The notes: a model not told the origin generated them from the letters alone. DNA of 47,964 bases from Thiocystis violacea (GCF_016583575.1 NZ_NRRG01000042.1:1-47964), one strand, 5' to 3'. Positions 38,203 through 47,824 are shown, counted from the first letter of the stretch. Made by a program: numbers and translations.

Positions 38203-38952
38203 ATGACGATTGGGGTCAAAACGCTGACGGAGGCGGCGGGGCGCGAAATCGCAACGGCCGTGCCGATCGACTGGCAGCCGGCGCCCATGGCGCCAAGCCT
38301 CGGGACGGGCGATCCGCACCTGTGGCGCATCCGCACCGACAGTCGGGGTATGGAACTGGAGTTGGCCCTGAGCGGCCTGGGAGAACGCCAGCGGGCGCGG
38401 GCCGGGGCGATGCGACACGCGGCCTTTCGCGAACGCTATATTCGCGCCCAAGCGGGCTTGCGCCTCATCCTGTCGCGTTATCTCGGCGGCACGCCAGCCA
38501 CGTTGCGCTTCGAGTACGGTCCGGCCGGCAAACCCTATCTTGACAACCCCGGCGGTTCGGTCTTCTTCAACCTCACCACGACCGGCGACCTGGCCTTGGT
38601 CGGACTCTGCGCAGGAATCGGACCCGAGTCCGAGTTGGGCGTCGATTGCGAATGGATTCGGCCGCGCGTCGATATCCTGGCGGTCGCGAGACGCATGTTC
38701 GCCCCTGAGGTCGCGCAAGCGCTGGAGAAGACCGCCGAGCCCGAACGTCTGGCCTATTTCCATCGCGCCTGGACCGCGCTGGAAGCGGACGCCAAGTGCG
38801 ACGGACGCGGACTGTTCCGACCCCGTCTGCCCGGCGCCACCCCGCCCGAGGTCAGGCACTGTATCCCCGAGCCCGGCTACATCGCCGCCGTGGCCCGCGC
38901 CCGCCTGCCGCCGCCGTCCGACTGGCTGACCTACGACCTGGACTGGATCTAA
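38203..38952 (+). CDS. 4'-phosphopantetheinyl transferase superfamily protein (Sfp type)
   Basis: Sfp-type enzymes move 4'-phosphopantetheine from CoA to a serine of carrier proteins. The ~249-residue protein shows the family's FRERYIRAQAGLRLILSRYLG, KPYL and FNLTTTGDLALVGL segments, the magnesium motif GVDCEW (Asp and Glu), and the second conserved motif WTALEADAKCDGRGL, a variant of W-xxKEA-xxK. No carrier-protein or polyketide/peptide synthase gene is in the window, so the partner is unknown. ATG at 38203 is taken as start; a GTG at 38182 in the same frame would add seven residues but leave only two bases to the divergent gene. Confidence 0.87.
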   Translation: MTIGVKTLTEAAGREIATAVPIDWQPAPMAPSLGTGDPHLWRIRTDSRGMELELALSGLGERQRARAGAMRHAAFRERYIRAQAGLRLILSRYLGGTPATLRFEYGPAGKPYLDNPGGSVFFNLTTTGDLALVGLCAGIGPESELGVDCEWIRPRVDILAVARRMFAPEVAQALEKTAEPERLAYFHRAWTALEADAKCDGRGLFRPRLPGATPPEVRHCIPEPGYIAAVARARLPPPSDWLTYDLDWI

Positions 38953-39006
38953 CCGGCTCGGAGCGCGCGGAGTATACTGCCGCGCCTCTCATCCAGGAGC
39001 CGCGCC

Positions 39007-39819
39007 GTGGAAACCCTTCAGATCCTCTTACTCTCCTTCGTTCAAGGCATTACCGAATTCCTGCCCATCTCCAGCTCCGGCCATCTGATCCTCGCCCCGC
39101 TGCTGTTCGGCTACGAGCTTCAGAGCCTGGCCTTCGATGTCGCGGTGCATCTCGGCACCCTGGCCGCCGTCATGATCTACTTCCGCCAAGAGATCGTCCG
39201 CATGGCGCTCGCCGTCATCGACTCAATGGGAACCCGACGCTTCGACGATCCGAACGCCCGGTTGGGCTGGATGATCCTGATCGCGACCATCCCCGTGGTG
39301 CTGCTCGGATTGCCGTTGAAATCGCTGCTGGAATGGCTGCGCGAGGATGAAGCCCTAGTCGCCCTGGTGATCGCGGGCACCACCATCGGGTTCGGTCTGC
39401 TGCTCTGGTGGGCGGACTGGAGCGGCAAGCGTAGTCGCGACGAATACGCGCTCGGCTGGCGGGACGCCCTCATCATCGGACTGCTTCAGGCGATCGCCAT
39501 CGTCCCAGGGATCTCGCGCTCCGGCATCACCATCACCGCCGGCCTCATGCTCGGACTCACCCGCCGCGCGACCTCGCGCTTCTCCTTCCTGCTCGCCATC
39601 CCGACCATCCTCATGGCCGGCGCACTGGAAACCCTGGATCTGCTGAAGGCCGAAGGCCCCACGGACTGGACCGCCCTGCTGCTCGGCGCCTTCGTCTCCT
39701 TCGTCGTCGCCTACCTCACCATCCACTTCTTCCTGAAGTTCATCGAGCGCATCAGCATGCTGCCCTTCGTGCTCTATCGCTTCCTGCTCGGCGGAGTCAT
39801 CCTGTTCCTGGTTCTCTAA
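39007..39819 (+). CDS. uppP: Undecaprenyl-diphosphatase
   Basis: UppP (BacA) recycles undecaprenyl diphosphate at the inner membrane for peptidoglycan and O-antigen synthesis and gives bacitracin resistance. The 270-residue polytopic protein has the two catalytic stretches QGITEFLPISSSGHLIL and IAIVPGISRSGITITAG with the conserved Glu, Ser and Arg residues, and about eight hydrophobic helices. The start is GTG with AGGAG upstream. It is the last conserved chromosomal gene before the restriction-modification locus. Confidence 0.96.
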   Translation: METLQILLLSFVQGITEFLPISSSGHLILAPLLFGYELQSLAFDVAVHLGTLAAVMIYFRQEIVRMALAVIDSMGTRRFDDPNARLGWMILIATIPVVLLGLPLKSLLEWLREDEALVALVIAGTTIGFGLLLWWADWSGKRSRDEYALGWRDALIIGLLQAIAIVPGISRSGITITAGLMLGLTRRATSRFSFLLAIPTILMAGALETLDLLKAEGPTDWTALLLGAFVSFVVAYLTIHFFLKFIERISMLPFVLYRFLLGGVILFLVL

Positions 39820-39925
39820 TCCGCGGTGAGCGCCGCCATCCTGATTGAAGGACGCGACACCGCGAAAACCCGCGACAGCCAAGGGTGTCGCCAAAACCAG
39901 GAAGCCTCTCACCGCTCGCAAACGA

Positions 39926-42086
39926 ATGAACGTACAAATACACGAACGCCTGAAAAGCAACATCTGGGAAATCGCCAACCGCCTGCGCGGACCCTATCGA
40001 CCGCCGCAATACCGGCTCGTCATGCTGCCCATGGTGGTGCTGCGCCGGCTGGATTGCGTCCTGGAGCCGACCAAGGACGCCGTGCTCAAGGAGTACGAGA
40101 GGCTCAAAGCGCAGAATATGCCCGAAGGCGCCATGGAACGGCTGCTGGGACGCGCCGCCGACCCGACGCGCAAGCACCCGCTCTACAACATCAGCCCCTA
40201 CACCTTCAAACGGCTACTCCACGACCCCGAGAACATCGCGCCGAACCTGGTCGCCTACATTACCGGCTTCTCGCCCACCGCCCGCGCCATCTTCGAGCGC
40301 TTCAAGTTCAGCGATCAGATCGAAAAGCTCGACGCGAGCAACCGCCTCTTCACCATCGTCAAGGCGATGGCCGAAGAGGATCTGCACCCGGACTACATCG
40401 ACAACCTGCAAATGGGCTACCTGTTCGAGCATCTGGTGATGCGCTTTAACGAACAGGCCAACGAAGAGGCCGGGGATCACTTCACCCCGCGCGAGGTCAT
40501 CCGGTTGATGGCCAACCTGGTCTACACCGGCGAGCGCGATGTCTACACGCCCGGCATCTACCGGACCATCTTCGACCCGACCTGCGGCACCGGCGGCATG
40601 CTGTCGGAATCCGAGAAGTTCATCCTCGATCAGAACGAGGACGCCCATCTCGCGCTCTTCGGGCAGGAGTACAACGACGAATCCTGGGCCATCTGCTGCT
40701 CGGACATGCTGATCAAGGACGAGGAGACCGGCAATATCGTCCTGGGCGACACCCTGGGGGATGGCAAGACCCGTGACGGCTTCGAGGGCCAGCGGTTCCA
40801 TTTCATGCTCGCCAATCCACCCTTCGGCGTCGAGTGGAAGGATCAGAAGACGGTCGTCGAAGCCGAGCACGCCTTACATGGCTTTGCCGGACGCTTCGGC
40901 GCCGGGCTACCCGCCATCAACGATGGGTCACTGCTCTTTCTTCAGCACATGATGTCCAAGATGCACCCATCGCCCGCGGACGGCGGCGAAGGCTCCAAGA
41001 TCGCCATCGTCTTCAACGGCTCGCCCCTGTTCTCGGGGGATGCCGGCTCCGGACCCTCGAACATCCGCCGTTGGATCATCGAGAACGACTGGCTCGATGC
41101 CATCGTCGCCCTGCCGGATCAGCTCTTCTACAACACCGGCATCTTCACCTACGTCTGGTTGGTGACCAACCGCAAGCCGCCCGAGCGGCAGGGTAAGGTG
41201 CAACTGATCGACGGCACGCGCTTCTTCCAGCGCATGAAGAAGAGCCTGAACAACAAGCGCAACGAAATCACCGAAGCGCAGATCCGTCACCTGACCCGTC
41301 TCTACGGCCACTTCCAGGACGGCGAGACGGCGGAGGTGGCCATCAACGGCGGGACCGAAACCCGTGTCGTCTCGCGCCTCTTCGAGAACCGGGAGTTCGG
41401 GTTCCTCAAGGTCACGGTGGAGCGTCCCTTGCGCTTGAATGTCGAGGCGACCCCGGAACGCATCGCCCGGCTGGACGATCAGAGCGCCTTTGCCAACCTC
41501 GCCAGTTCCAAAAAGCGCAAGGATGATACCGCCGCCGCGCGCGAGATCGCGGCCGGCCGCGCGCTGCAAGATGCTATCCGCGCCCTGCTGGCGACGCTGG
41601 AAGGACATGGACCGGGCCACGTTCGAGGCCGACATGAGCCGCGCGGTCAAGCGGGCCGGCGTGAAGCTCGCCGCGCCGGTCAAGAAGGCGATCTTCGCGG
41701 CACTGGGCGAGCGCGATCCGGAGGCCGCGATCTGCCGCGACGCCAAGGGCCAGCCGGAGCCGGACAGCGAATTGCGCGATACCGAGAATATCCCGCTGCC
41801 CGAGGGCTCGCGCCTTCCGCTCCCGATGGCCTTCGGGCCGGACAAGCCCAATGATCGGCTGGTCGCCGCGTTCAAGCCGGTCATCGACGACTACATGAAG
41901 CGCGAGGTGCGGCCCCATGTGCCGGATGCCTGGGTCGACTACGATAAGACCAAGATCGGCTATGAAATTCCGATCAATCGGCATTTCTATGTCTACAAGC
42001 CGCCGCGCCTGCTTGATGAGATCGAAGCGGATATTACGATGCTTGAAGGCGAGATTGCGGGGTTGTTGAAGGGGTTGAGGATATGA
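39926..42086 (+). pseudogene. hsdM: Type I restriction-modification methyltransferase HsdM, frameshifted
   Basis: HsdM is the adenine-N6 methyltransferase subunit of type I systems. The first ~560 codons give a normal N-terminal and catalytic part: SAM motif I DPTCGTGG (217-224) and catalytic NPPF (297-300). Near 41595-41607 the matching protein jumps to the next frame: the conserved C-terminus (DTENIPL, VPDAWVDYDKTKIGYEIP, RHFYVYKPPRLLDEIEADI, LEGEIAGLLKG) continues from about 41604 to 42086, while the first frame runs on as nonsense to 41854. The result corresponds to one extra base or two missing bases. It could be a real mutation, a sequencing error or, less likely, a split gene restarting at ATG 41607 or 41634. 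A TTG at 39845 is an alternative start. The reconstructed gene overlaps hsdS as ATGA. Confidence 0.85.
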
Positions 42087-43420
42087 GCAATGCCCTCTCT
42101 TCAAGTTCTCCTGCGCCGGATTACAAGCATTCTGGTATCGATTGGATCGGGGTGATTCCTGCCCATTGGGAGACAGGTAACATCAGACGGTTCGCAATGA
42201 TGCGAACTGGCCATACGCCAAGCCGTCAGTCATCAGAGTACTGGGGCGATTGCACTATTCCGTGGTTTACACTGGCTGATGTTTGGCAGCTTCGAGATGG
42301 GACAAGGAAGTATCTCGGTAAAACTAAGGAGAAAATTAGCGAAATAGGTCTTCTCAATTCAGCGGCAGAGCTTTTACCACGAGGTACGGTCATTCTGTCG
42401 CGAACTGCATCGGTTGGATTCAGCGGAATCATGCCGACAGCAATGGCGACAACACAGGACTTTTGGAATTGGATCTGCGGACCAAAGCTTTTACCTGATT
42501 ATCTTTTTTGGTTGTTTCGGTCAATGGGACACAAGATCGCCCAGATCACGAACGGTTCCACGCACAAAACGATCTATCAGGGCGATGCCGCATCATTAGA
42601 GATTTGCGTCCCACCACTCGAAACCCAGCGGCGAATTGCGTACTTCCTGGATGAAAAGACAGCAAGAATCGACGCCCTGATCGAGAAGAAGCGCGCGCTT
42701 CTGGACCGGTTGGCGGAAAAGCGTCAGGCGCTCATCACCCGCGCTGTCACCAAGGGCCTGAATCCCGACGCGCCCATGAAACACTCCGGCATCGATTGGC
42801 TTGGGGAGATTCCATATCATTGGGAGGCAGTCCCCTTGCGACGGATCGCCCGAAAAGTGGCGACGGGTCGAACGCCGCCTTCAGGTGCCACCGACTATTT
42901 TACGGATGGTGAAATCAATTGGTTCACTCCAGGCGACTTTGGCTACGACATAGAATTGCAAGGATCTACGCGAAAAATCATTTCCGAAGCCTTGGAAGAC
43001 GGCGTATCGACACTCTTCCCAAAAGCTACTGTTTTCCTTGTCGGCATTGGCGCGACTTTGGGGAAAGTTGCGGTCAGCACCAACGTCGGTTCTGCTAACC
43101 AGCAGATCAATGCAATTCTGATTAAGCAGACAAACGATCCTTACTATCTCGCCTATTTTCTACATGGTTTCCGTGAAGAAGTTCGTGTTGCATCAAATGG
43201 GAACACATTAGGCATTCTCAATCAGGATGGAACGAAATCTCTTCCTGTTCTCAAGCCGCCAGCGAGCGAACAAAAAGACATCGCAGGTTTCATTAGGGAA
43301 CAAGACAGAGGAAGCGCAGCTGTTATAGAGGAAATCCGGCGCAGTATCGATTTGCTTGGCGAATACCGCTCCACCCTCATCACTGCCGCCGTCACCGGCC
43401 AGATCACCGAGCTGAACTGA
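42083..43420 (+). CDS. hsdS: Type I restriction-modification specificity subunit HsdS
   Basis: HsdS sets the bipartite recognition sequence. The 445-residue protein has the usual duplicated plan: each half starts with a KHSGIDW-xG-IP-HWE box (residues about 15-30 and 232-247), followed by a target-recognition domain and a coiled-coil spacer (PPLETQRRIAYFLDEKTARI and PPASEQKDIAGFIREQD onwards). The two target-recognition domains are clearly AT-richer than the spacers, as expected for exchangeable domains. The start overlaps the end of hsdM by four bases. Sequence specificity cannot be predicted by eye. Confidence 0.95.
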   Translation: MSNALSSSSPAPDYKHSGIDWIGVIPAHWETGNIRRFAMMRTGHTPSRQSSEYWGDCTIPWFTLADVWQLRDGTRKYLGKTKEKISEIGLLNSAAELLPRGTVILSRTASVGFSGIMPTAMATTQDFWNWICGPKLLPDYLFWLFRSMGHKIAQITNGSTHKTIYQGDAASLEICVPPLETQRRIAYFLDEKTARIDALIEKKRALLDRLAEKRQALITRAVTKGLNPDAPMKHSGIDWLGEIPYHWEAVPLRRIARKVATGRTPPSGATDYFTDGEINWFTPGDFGYDIELQGSTRKIISEALEDGVSTLFPKATVFLVGIGATLGKVAVSTNVGSANQQINAILIKQTNDPYYLAYFLHGFREEVRVASNGNTLGILNQDGTKSLPVLKPPASEQKDIAGFIREQDRGSAAVIEEIRRSIDLLGEYRSTLITAAVTGQITELN

Positions 43421-43442
43421 TCCTATCCGACGAGGAAACCGC

Positions 43443-43700
43443 ATGAGCACACGTTATTACGAAGCCCTCGCCGAGATCCCGCAGGATCATTGCCTCCATT
43501 TGCAGCTACCGCCAGATATTCCGGCTGGACCCGTGCGCGTGGCGATCATCTTCGAGGCCAACCCCACGGCCCGTGCCACGGGCGATGACATCAAGCGCCT
43601 CCTCCGCGCCATGCCGGACGTCGGCGAAGACGCGGACTTTTTCCGCCCACGCGACCCCGCAATGAGCGGGATGTGGAGCGGACTGGTGCGCGGATTATGA
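43443..43700 (+). CDS. Antitoxin-like small protein within the hsd locus
   Basis: An 85-residue protein between hsdS and hsdR. The N-terminal half is beta-rich (AEIPQDHCLHLQLPPDIPAGPVRVAIIFE) and the C-terminal half has DIKRLLRAMPDVGEDADFFRPRD. This two-part layout, with a P-DVG-D-DF segment near the end, resembles antitoxins that precede PIN-domain toxins in many proteobacteria; the family call is from memory and tentative. No toxin gene follows: the next gene is hsdR. GAGGAA precedes the ATG. It may be an orphan antitoxin or a regulator of the restriction operon. Confidence 0.6.
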   Translation: MSTRYYEALAEIPQDHCLHLQLPPDIPAGPVRVAIIFEANPTARATGDDIKRLLRAMPDVGEDADFFRPRDPAMSGMWSGLVRGL

Positions 43701-43762
43701 AACCGTTTTCGGTCTGATCGGCGTATCGAGCCCGATACCCATATCAACGGGAGGATCAAGCC

Positions 43763-46700
43763 ATGCCAGCCCACACCGAACGCGACTTCGAAACAGCGAT
43801 TGAAGCCGGACTGATCGGCGCGGGCGGCTATGCAAAACGCGCGGCCAGCGACTATGACGAAGCGCGTGCATTGTTCCCCGAGGATGTCATCGGCTTTCTG
43901 AAGGACAGCCAACCGACCCGCTGGGGTCAGCTCGAAGCACTGCTCCGCGACCGGACCGAAACAACCGTGCTCGACAGTCTCGGTAAGGAACTGGACCTCA
44001 AGGGGACACTCCATATCCTGCGTCACGGCTTCAAGTGCTACGGCAAGACCTTCCGGCTCGCCTGGTTCCGTCCGAATTCCCGCATGAATCCCGAGGCCGC
44101 CGCGCTCTACGCCAAAAACCGGCTGACGATCACCCGGCAGGTGGCCTTCACCTCGGCGATGAAACAGGCCGATGGTCAGCATCGGCGCTGCATCATCGAT
44201 GTGACCCTAGCGGTGAACGGGCTGCCCGTTGTGACGGCGGAACTCAAGAACCCGCTCACGGGCCAGCGCGCGGCCGATGCGATCCGTCAATATGAGAACG
44301 ACCGTGACGGTCGCGATCTCTTGTTCGCGTTCAAGAGGCGTGCGCTGGTGCATTTCGCCGTGGATCCGGACGAGGTGTGGATGACCACGGCGTTGAAGGG
44401 CCGTGAGACCGGCTTTCTGCCCTTCAATCGGGGCCACCACCACGGCGCGGGCAATCCGCCGGTCGCGGGCAATTGGAAGACCTACTACCTGTGGGATGAG
44501 GTGCTCCAGGCCGACAGCCTGCTCGATATCCTGCAACGCTTCATGCATCTGGAGGTGAAGGAAAGGCAGGTCAAGACCGATCAGGGCGTGCGGACGATCC
44601 GCAGGGAGACCATGATCTTCCCGCGCTTTCACCAGCTCGACGGGGTGCGGAAGCTCATCGCGCATGCCCGAGCGCACGGGTCCGGCCACAACTATCTGGT
44701 TCAGCATTCGGCGGGATCGGGTAAGTCGAACTCGATCGGATGGCTCGCGCACCGGCTGGCTAACCTGCATGACGACCAGGATGAAAAGGTGTTCCATTCG
44801 GTCGTGGTGGTGACCGATCGGCGCGTGCTGGATCAACAGTTGCAGAACACCATCTACCAGTTTGAACACAAGACCGGGGTGGTCGAAAAGATCGACGAGA
44901 ATACCCAGCAGCTTGCCCGCGCGCTCTCGCAGGAGACGCCGATCATCATCACCACCATTCAGAAGTTCCCCTTTATCGCGCGGGCGCTCGCCACCCTGGA
45001 AGGTAAGGGCGAGGGGGTGACGATCGACACCGCAGGCAAGCGGTTTGCGGTGATCGTGGACGAGGCCCATTCCTCGCAGAGTGGCGAGACGGCGACCGCG
45101 CTCAAGGGGATGCTGAACCGGGACGGAATCGAAGCGGCGATCGCGGCGCAGCTGTCGGACGAAGAAGATGACGCGCTCACCGAGGAGACCAAGGCGGCGA
45201 TCCTGCGTGACGCGCTGAAACGCGCGCGTCAGCCGAACCTCAGCTTCTTTGCCTTTACCGCCACGCCAAAATTCAAGACCAAGGCGCTATTCGATGAGCC
45301 GGGGCCGAGCGGGTCATCGCCCTTCCATGAATACAGCATGCGGCAGGCCATCGATGAGGGCTTCATCCTGGATGTGCTCCAGAACTACACGACCTACAAG
45401 CGCTTCTTCGGCCTCATCAAGCAGATCGAGAATGATCCTGATGTGCCGCGCAAAAAGGCCGCCAAGGCGTTGACGCGCTTCCTGGAACTGCATCCGGTCA
45501 ATATCGAGCAGGTGGTTTCGGTCATTGTGGAGCACTTCCGGCTTTACGTCATGCACGAGTTGGGCGGGCGCGCCAAGGCGATGGTCGTCACCGGCTCGCG
45601 GCTGGCGGCGGTGCGTTACAAGCTGGCCTTCGACCGCTACATCCAGGATCAGGGCTATCGCGGCATCCGTTCACTGGTGGCCTTTTCGGGCTCCGTCGAG
45701 GATCCGGATGATCCCGGTTCCTCCTATACGGAAGCGTCGATGAACAACGGTGTGCCGGAAAGCGAGCTGCCCGAGACCTTCGAGCGCGACGACTATCGGG
45801 TACTGCTGGTCGCGGACAAGTATCAGACAGGATTCGATCAGCCTTTGCTTCAGACCCTGTACGTGGTCAAGCGGCTTGCGGGCGTGCAGGCGGTACAGAC
45901 CCTGTCCCGCCTCAACCGGGTGGCACCCGGCAAGGCACGTACCTTCGTGCTCGATTTCGTCAACGAAGAGGACGACATCCATAAGGCATTCAAGCCTTAC
46001 TATGAGACGACACCCATCGGTGAAAACGCCGACCCGCACCGACTGTCCGAGTTGCACTATCGGCTGCTGGAATGGGCCATCTTTACGCCCGACGATGTCA
46101 ATGCCTTTGCCGAGGTTTGGTATCGGCGCAAGCGTGATCATTCGGCCGCTGATCATCGGGTGATGAATGCGGTGCTGGACGCTGTGGTCGAGCGGTTTCT
46201 CGCTAGGGAAGACACCGAGCAGGATGATTTTCGCGGTCAGTTGATCGCCTATCGCAACCTGTACGCCTTTCTCTCTCAGATCATTCCCTATCAGGACAGC
46301 GAGCTTGAGCGGCTCTACACCTTCATTCGCAACCTGATCGCCAAATTGCCACCGCCAGGAGACGGGCAAGCCTTCAAGCTGGACGACGAAGTGGCGTTAC
46401 GTTTCTACCGCTTGCAGCAAATGACCGAGGGCTCGATCGATCTCAGCCAGGGAGAAGTCTATCCCCTCAAGGGACCAACAGATGTCGGCACAGGCGGTAT
46501 CCATGACGATCCCGTTCCACTGTCCACGCTCGTCGACGCACTCAATGCGCGCTTTGGCACCGACTTTGCCGCCGCGGATCAGCTCTTCTTCGACCAGATC
46601 CGCGCGAGCGCCGAATCAAACGACACAATCATGGAAGCGGCACGCGCCAACAATCTCGATAACTTCTCGTCATTTTTGGCGCGGATGCTGGATGAGCTTT

Positions 46701-46834
46701 TCATCGACCGCATGGAAGGAAACGAAGAGATCTTTTCACGGGTGATGAACGACAGGGAATTCCGATCAATTGCCCATAAGCACATTGCACGGGAAATTTT
46801 CAGGCGTGCGCATGAAGCAAGAATGGAAAATTAA
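43763..46834 (+). CDS. hsdR: Type I restriction enzyme HsdR (DEAD-box translocase/nuclease)
   Basis: HsdR is the ATP-driven DNA translocase and nuclease of the type I complex. The 1023-residue protein has the N-terminal PD-(D/E)xK nuclease (Asp146, Glu160, Lys162 in IIDVTLAVNGLPVVTAELK). The SF2 helicase core carries Walker A GSGKS (318-322) and DEAH (433-436), with the motif III-like FFAFTATPKFKTKALF. The second RecA domain includes VLLVADKYQTGFDQPLL and VQTLSRLNRVAPGKA. The C-terminal helical part contacts HsdM. GGAGG precedes the ATG by eight bases. It appears intact. Confidence 0.96.
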   Translation: MPAHTERDFETAIEAGLIGAGGYAKRAASDYDEARALFPEDVIGFLKDSQPTRWGQLEALLRDRTETTVLDSLGKELDLKGTLHILRHGFKCYGKTFRLAWFRPNSRMNPEAAALYAKNRLTITRQVAFTSAMKQADGQHRRCIIDVTLAVNGLPVVTAELKNPLTGQRAADAIRQYENDRDGRDLLFAFKRRALVHFAVDPDEVWMTTALKGRETGFLPFNRGHHHGAGNPPVAGNWKTYYLWDEVLQADSLLDILQRFMHLEVKERQVKTDQGVRTIRRETMIFPRFHQLDGVRKLIAHARAHGSGHNYLVQHSAGSGKSNSIGWLAHRLANLHDDQDEKVFHSVVVVTDRRVLDQQLQNTIYQFEHKTGVVEKIDENTQQLARALSQETPIIITTIQKFPFIARALATLEGKGEGVTIDTAGKRFAVIVDEAHSSQSGETATALKGMLNRDGIEAAIAAQLSDEEDDALTEETKAAILRDALKRARQPNLSFFAFTATPKFKTKALFDEPGPSGSSPFHEYSMRQAIDEGFILDVLQNYTTYKRFFGLIKQIENDPDVPRKKAAKALTRFLELHPVNIEQVVSVIVEHFRLYVMHELGGRAKAMVVTGSRLAAVRYKLAFDRYIQDQGYRGIRSLVAFSGSVEDPDDPGSSYTEASMNNGVPESELPETFERDDYRVLLVADKYQTGFDQPLLQTLYVVKRLAGVQAVQTLSRLNRVAPGKARTFVLDFVNEEDDIHKAFKPYYETTPIGENADPHRLSELHYRLLEWAIFTPDDVNAFAEVWYRRKRDHSAADHRVMNAVLDAVVERFLAREDTEQDDFRGQLIAYRNLYAFLSQIIPYQDSELERLYTFIRNLIAKLPPPGDGQAFKLDDEVALRFYRLQQMTEGSIDLSQGEVYPLKGPTDVGTGGIHDDPVPLSTLVDALNARFGTDFAAADQLFFDQIRASAESNDTIMEAARANNLDNFSSFLARMLDELFIDRMEGNEEIFSRVMNDREFRSIAHKHIAREIFRRAHEARMEN

Positions 46835-46970
46835 AGCGGCCAGATGATGCGATCTCTACCTTTTGTCGAGGGGTAGAAGAAAGCTGTGATGCCATTTGGA
46901 TTGATGACGCGAATCTGAATTTGATCAGGGACGCATTGGCACACTGGCCACGGGAAAACCGAGGAGGCAA
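46835..46970. other. Gap between hsdR and the tRNA-Lys terminator
   Basis: No gene or clear structure is visible in these 136 bases, which begin directly after the hsdR stop codon. There is no obvious terminator for hsdR. Confidence 0.3.
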
Positions 46971-46993
46971 GAAAAAGCCGGTCGTAACCGGCT
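46971..46993 (-). terminator. Intrinsic terminator downstream of the tRNA-Lys remnant
   Basis: On the minus strand AGCCGGT and ACCGGCT form a perfect seven-base stem around a four-base loop, followed by TTTTTCTT. It starts about 18 bases past the CCA end of the tRNA-Lys 3' part, the usual place for a tRNA terminator. Its presence suggests this side is the original downstream flank of a tRNA gene. Confidence 0.75.
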
Positions 46994-47010
46994 GATTCTG
47001 ATCTTGAATT

Positions 47011-47083
47011 TGGTGGGTCGTGTAGGATTCGAACCTACGACCGATGGATTAAGAGCCCCACGAACATCCGGGCCAAGCGACCC
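47011..47083 (-). pseudogene. Broken tRNA-Lys (CUU): intact 3' half, degenerate 5' half
   Basis: The minus strand reads from an anticodon loop CTCTTAA (anticodon CUU) through an intact T arm (GTAGG-TTCGAAT-CCTAC), the 3' acceptor strand ACGACCC, discriminator A and an encoded CCA. The 5' half does not fold: GGGTCGC pairs with the acceptor in six of seven positions, but the D arm lacks the usual AGCTCAG and GGT elements and is about three bases short. The 5' side of the anticodon stem also mismatches. It is either a decayed gene or the 3' fragment left as an attachment site when an element integrated at a tRNA-Lys. Confidence 0.7.
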
Positions 47084-47245
47084 TTAACTGTTTGAAAGAA
47101 AAAGACATCGCTGGCATTGCCAAGGCACCTGAAAGGCCAAATCAGGACCAGAACTGGACCAGATGGCCTCCACCAGACCGGAGCAAGACCGGAAAAATCG
47201 TCATCAACATGACGACGTTCTATCGACGTTTCCAGCTTGACCGCT

Positions 47246-47824
47246 TCAGTTCATGTCGTTGAAGACGGCTTCGAGCGTCTGACCGTCCAGCAGCCGTTCA
47301 GTCCAAACATCCAATTCCACTTCGCTGGCCCGCTCCAGGCGTTGATCGACCCAGGCAGGCAACGCGCCAAAGCGGCGGATTAATAAACGGCGTACCACCT
47401 TTGCCTCACCTTCGAGCCGACCTTCGAGCCGACCTTGTAACCGGCCTTGATCAAGCCCTTGCTGTTTCCACTCTTCAGTCCAGGTCTTCACTCGTTCGGC
47501 TAACATGGCGTGCATCTCCTGCAAGTCGTTGACAGGGGGAAGCTCTGCGCCGGGCACGCGCGCCGGGAGCAATACCCGCTTGAGCCAGACCACGAAGGCG
47601 CGGCGCAGTTCATCCTGTTCAGGAGCGGTCAACCAGTCGATCAGGCTGGCTAATACCCGCTCGATGTCTTCAGGCTGGCGACTGTTCTCCAAGCGAAACA
47701 GCGCCGCCGCCAGATTCCGCTGTCCGGCCAGATCGGCCTCCGTATAACGGTGCTCATCGAGCAGCAGATACCGGATCTGCGGCTGCCAGCGTTGCAGTTG
47801 TTCCGGTAGGTTCGGCTCGATCAA
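47246..47824 (-). pseudogene. 5'-truncated Rpn family recombination-promoting nuclease/putative transposase
   Basis: The 192 residues match the C-terminal two thirds of Rpn (PD-(D/E)xK nuclease, transposase_31) proteins: YLLLDEHRYTEADLAGQRNL, the LASLIDWLTAPEQDELRRAF region, and a C-terminal tail with repeated GRLEG units (GRLQGRLEGRLEGE) before the RLLIRRFGALPAWVDQRLERAS end. The N-terminal nuclease domain is missing. The same frame reads SSLADLIEPNL just upstream, as in the family, then hits a stop at 47846-47848. No fitting sequence continues beyond it, so the gene is a remnant with the TTG at 47824 only a formal start. Confidence 0.75.
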
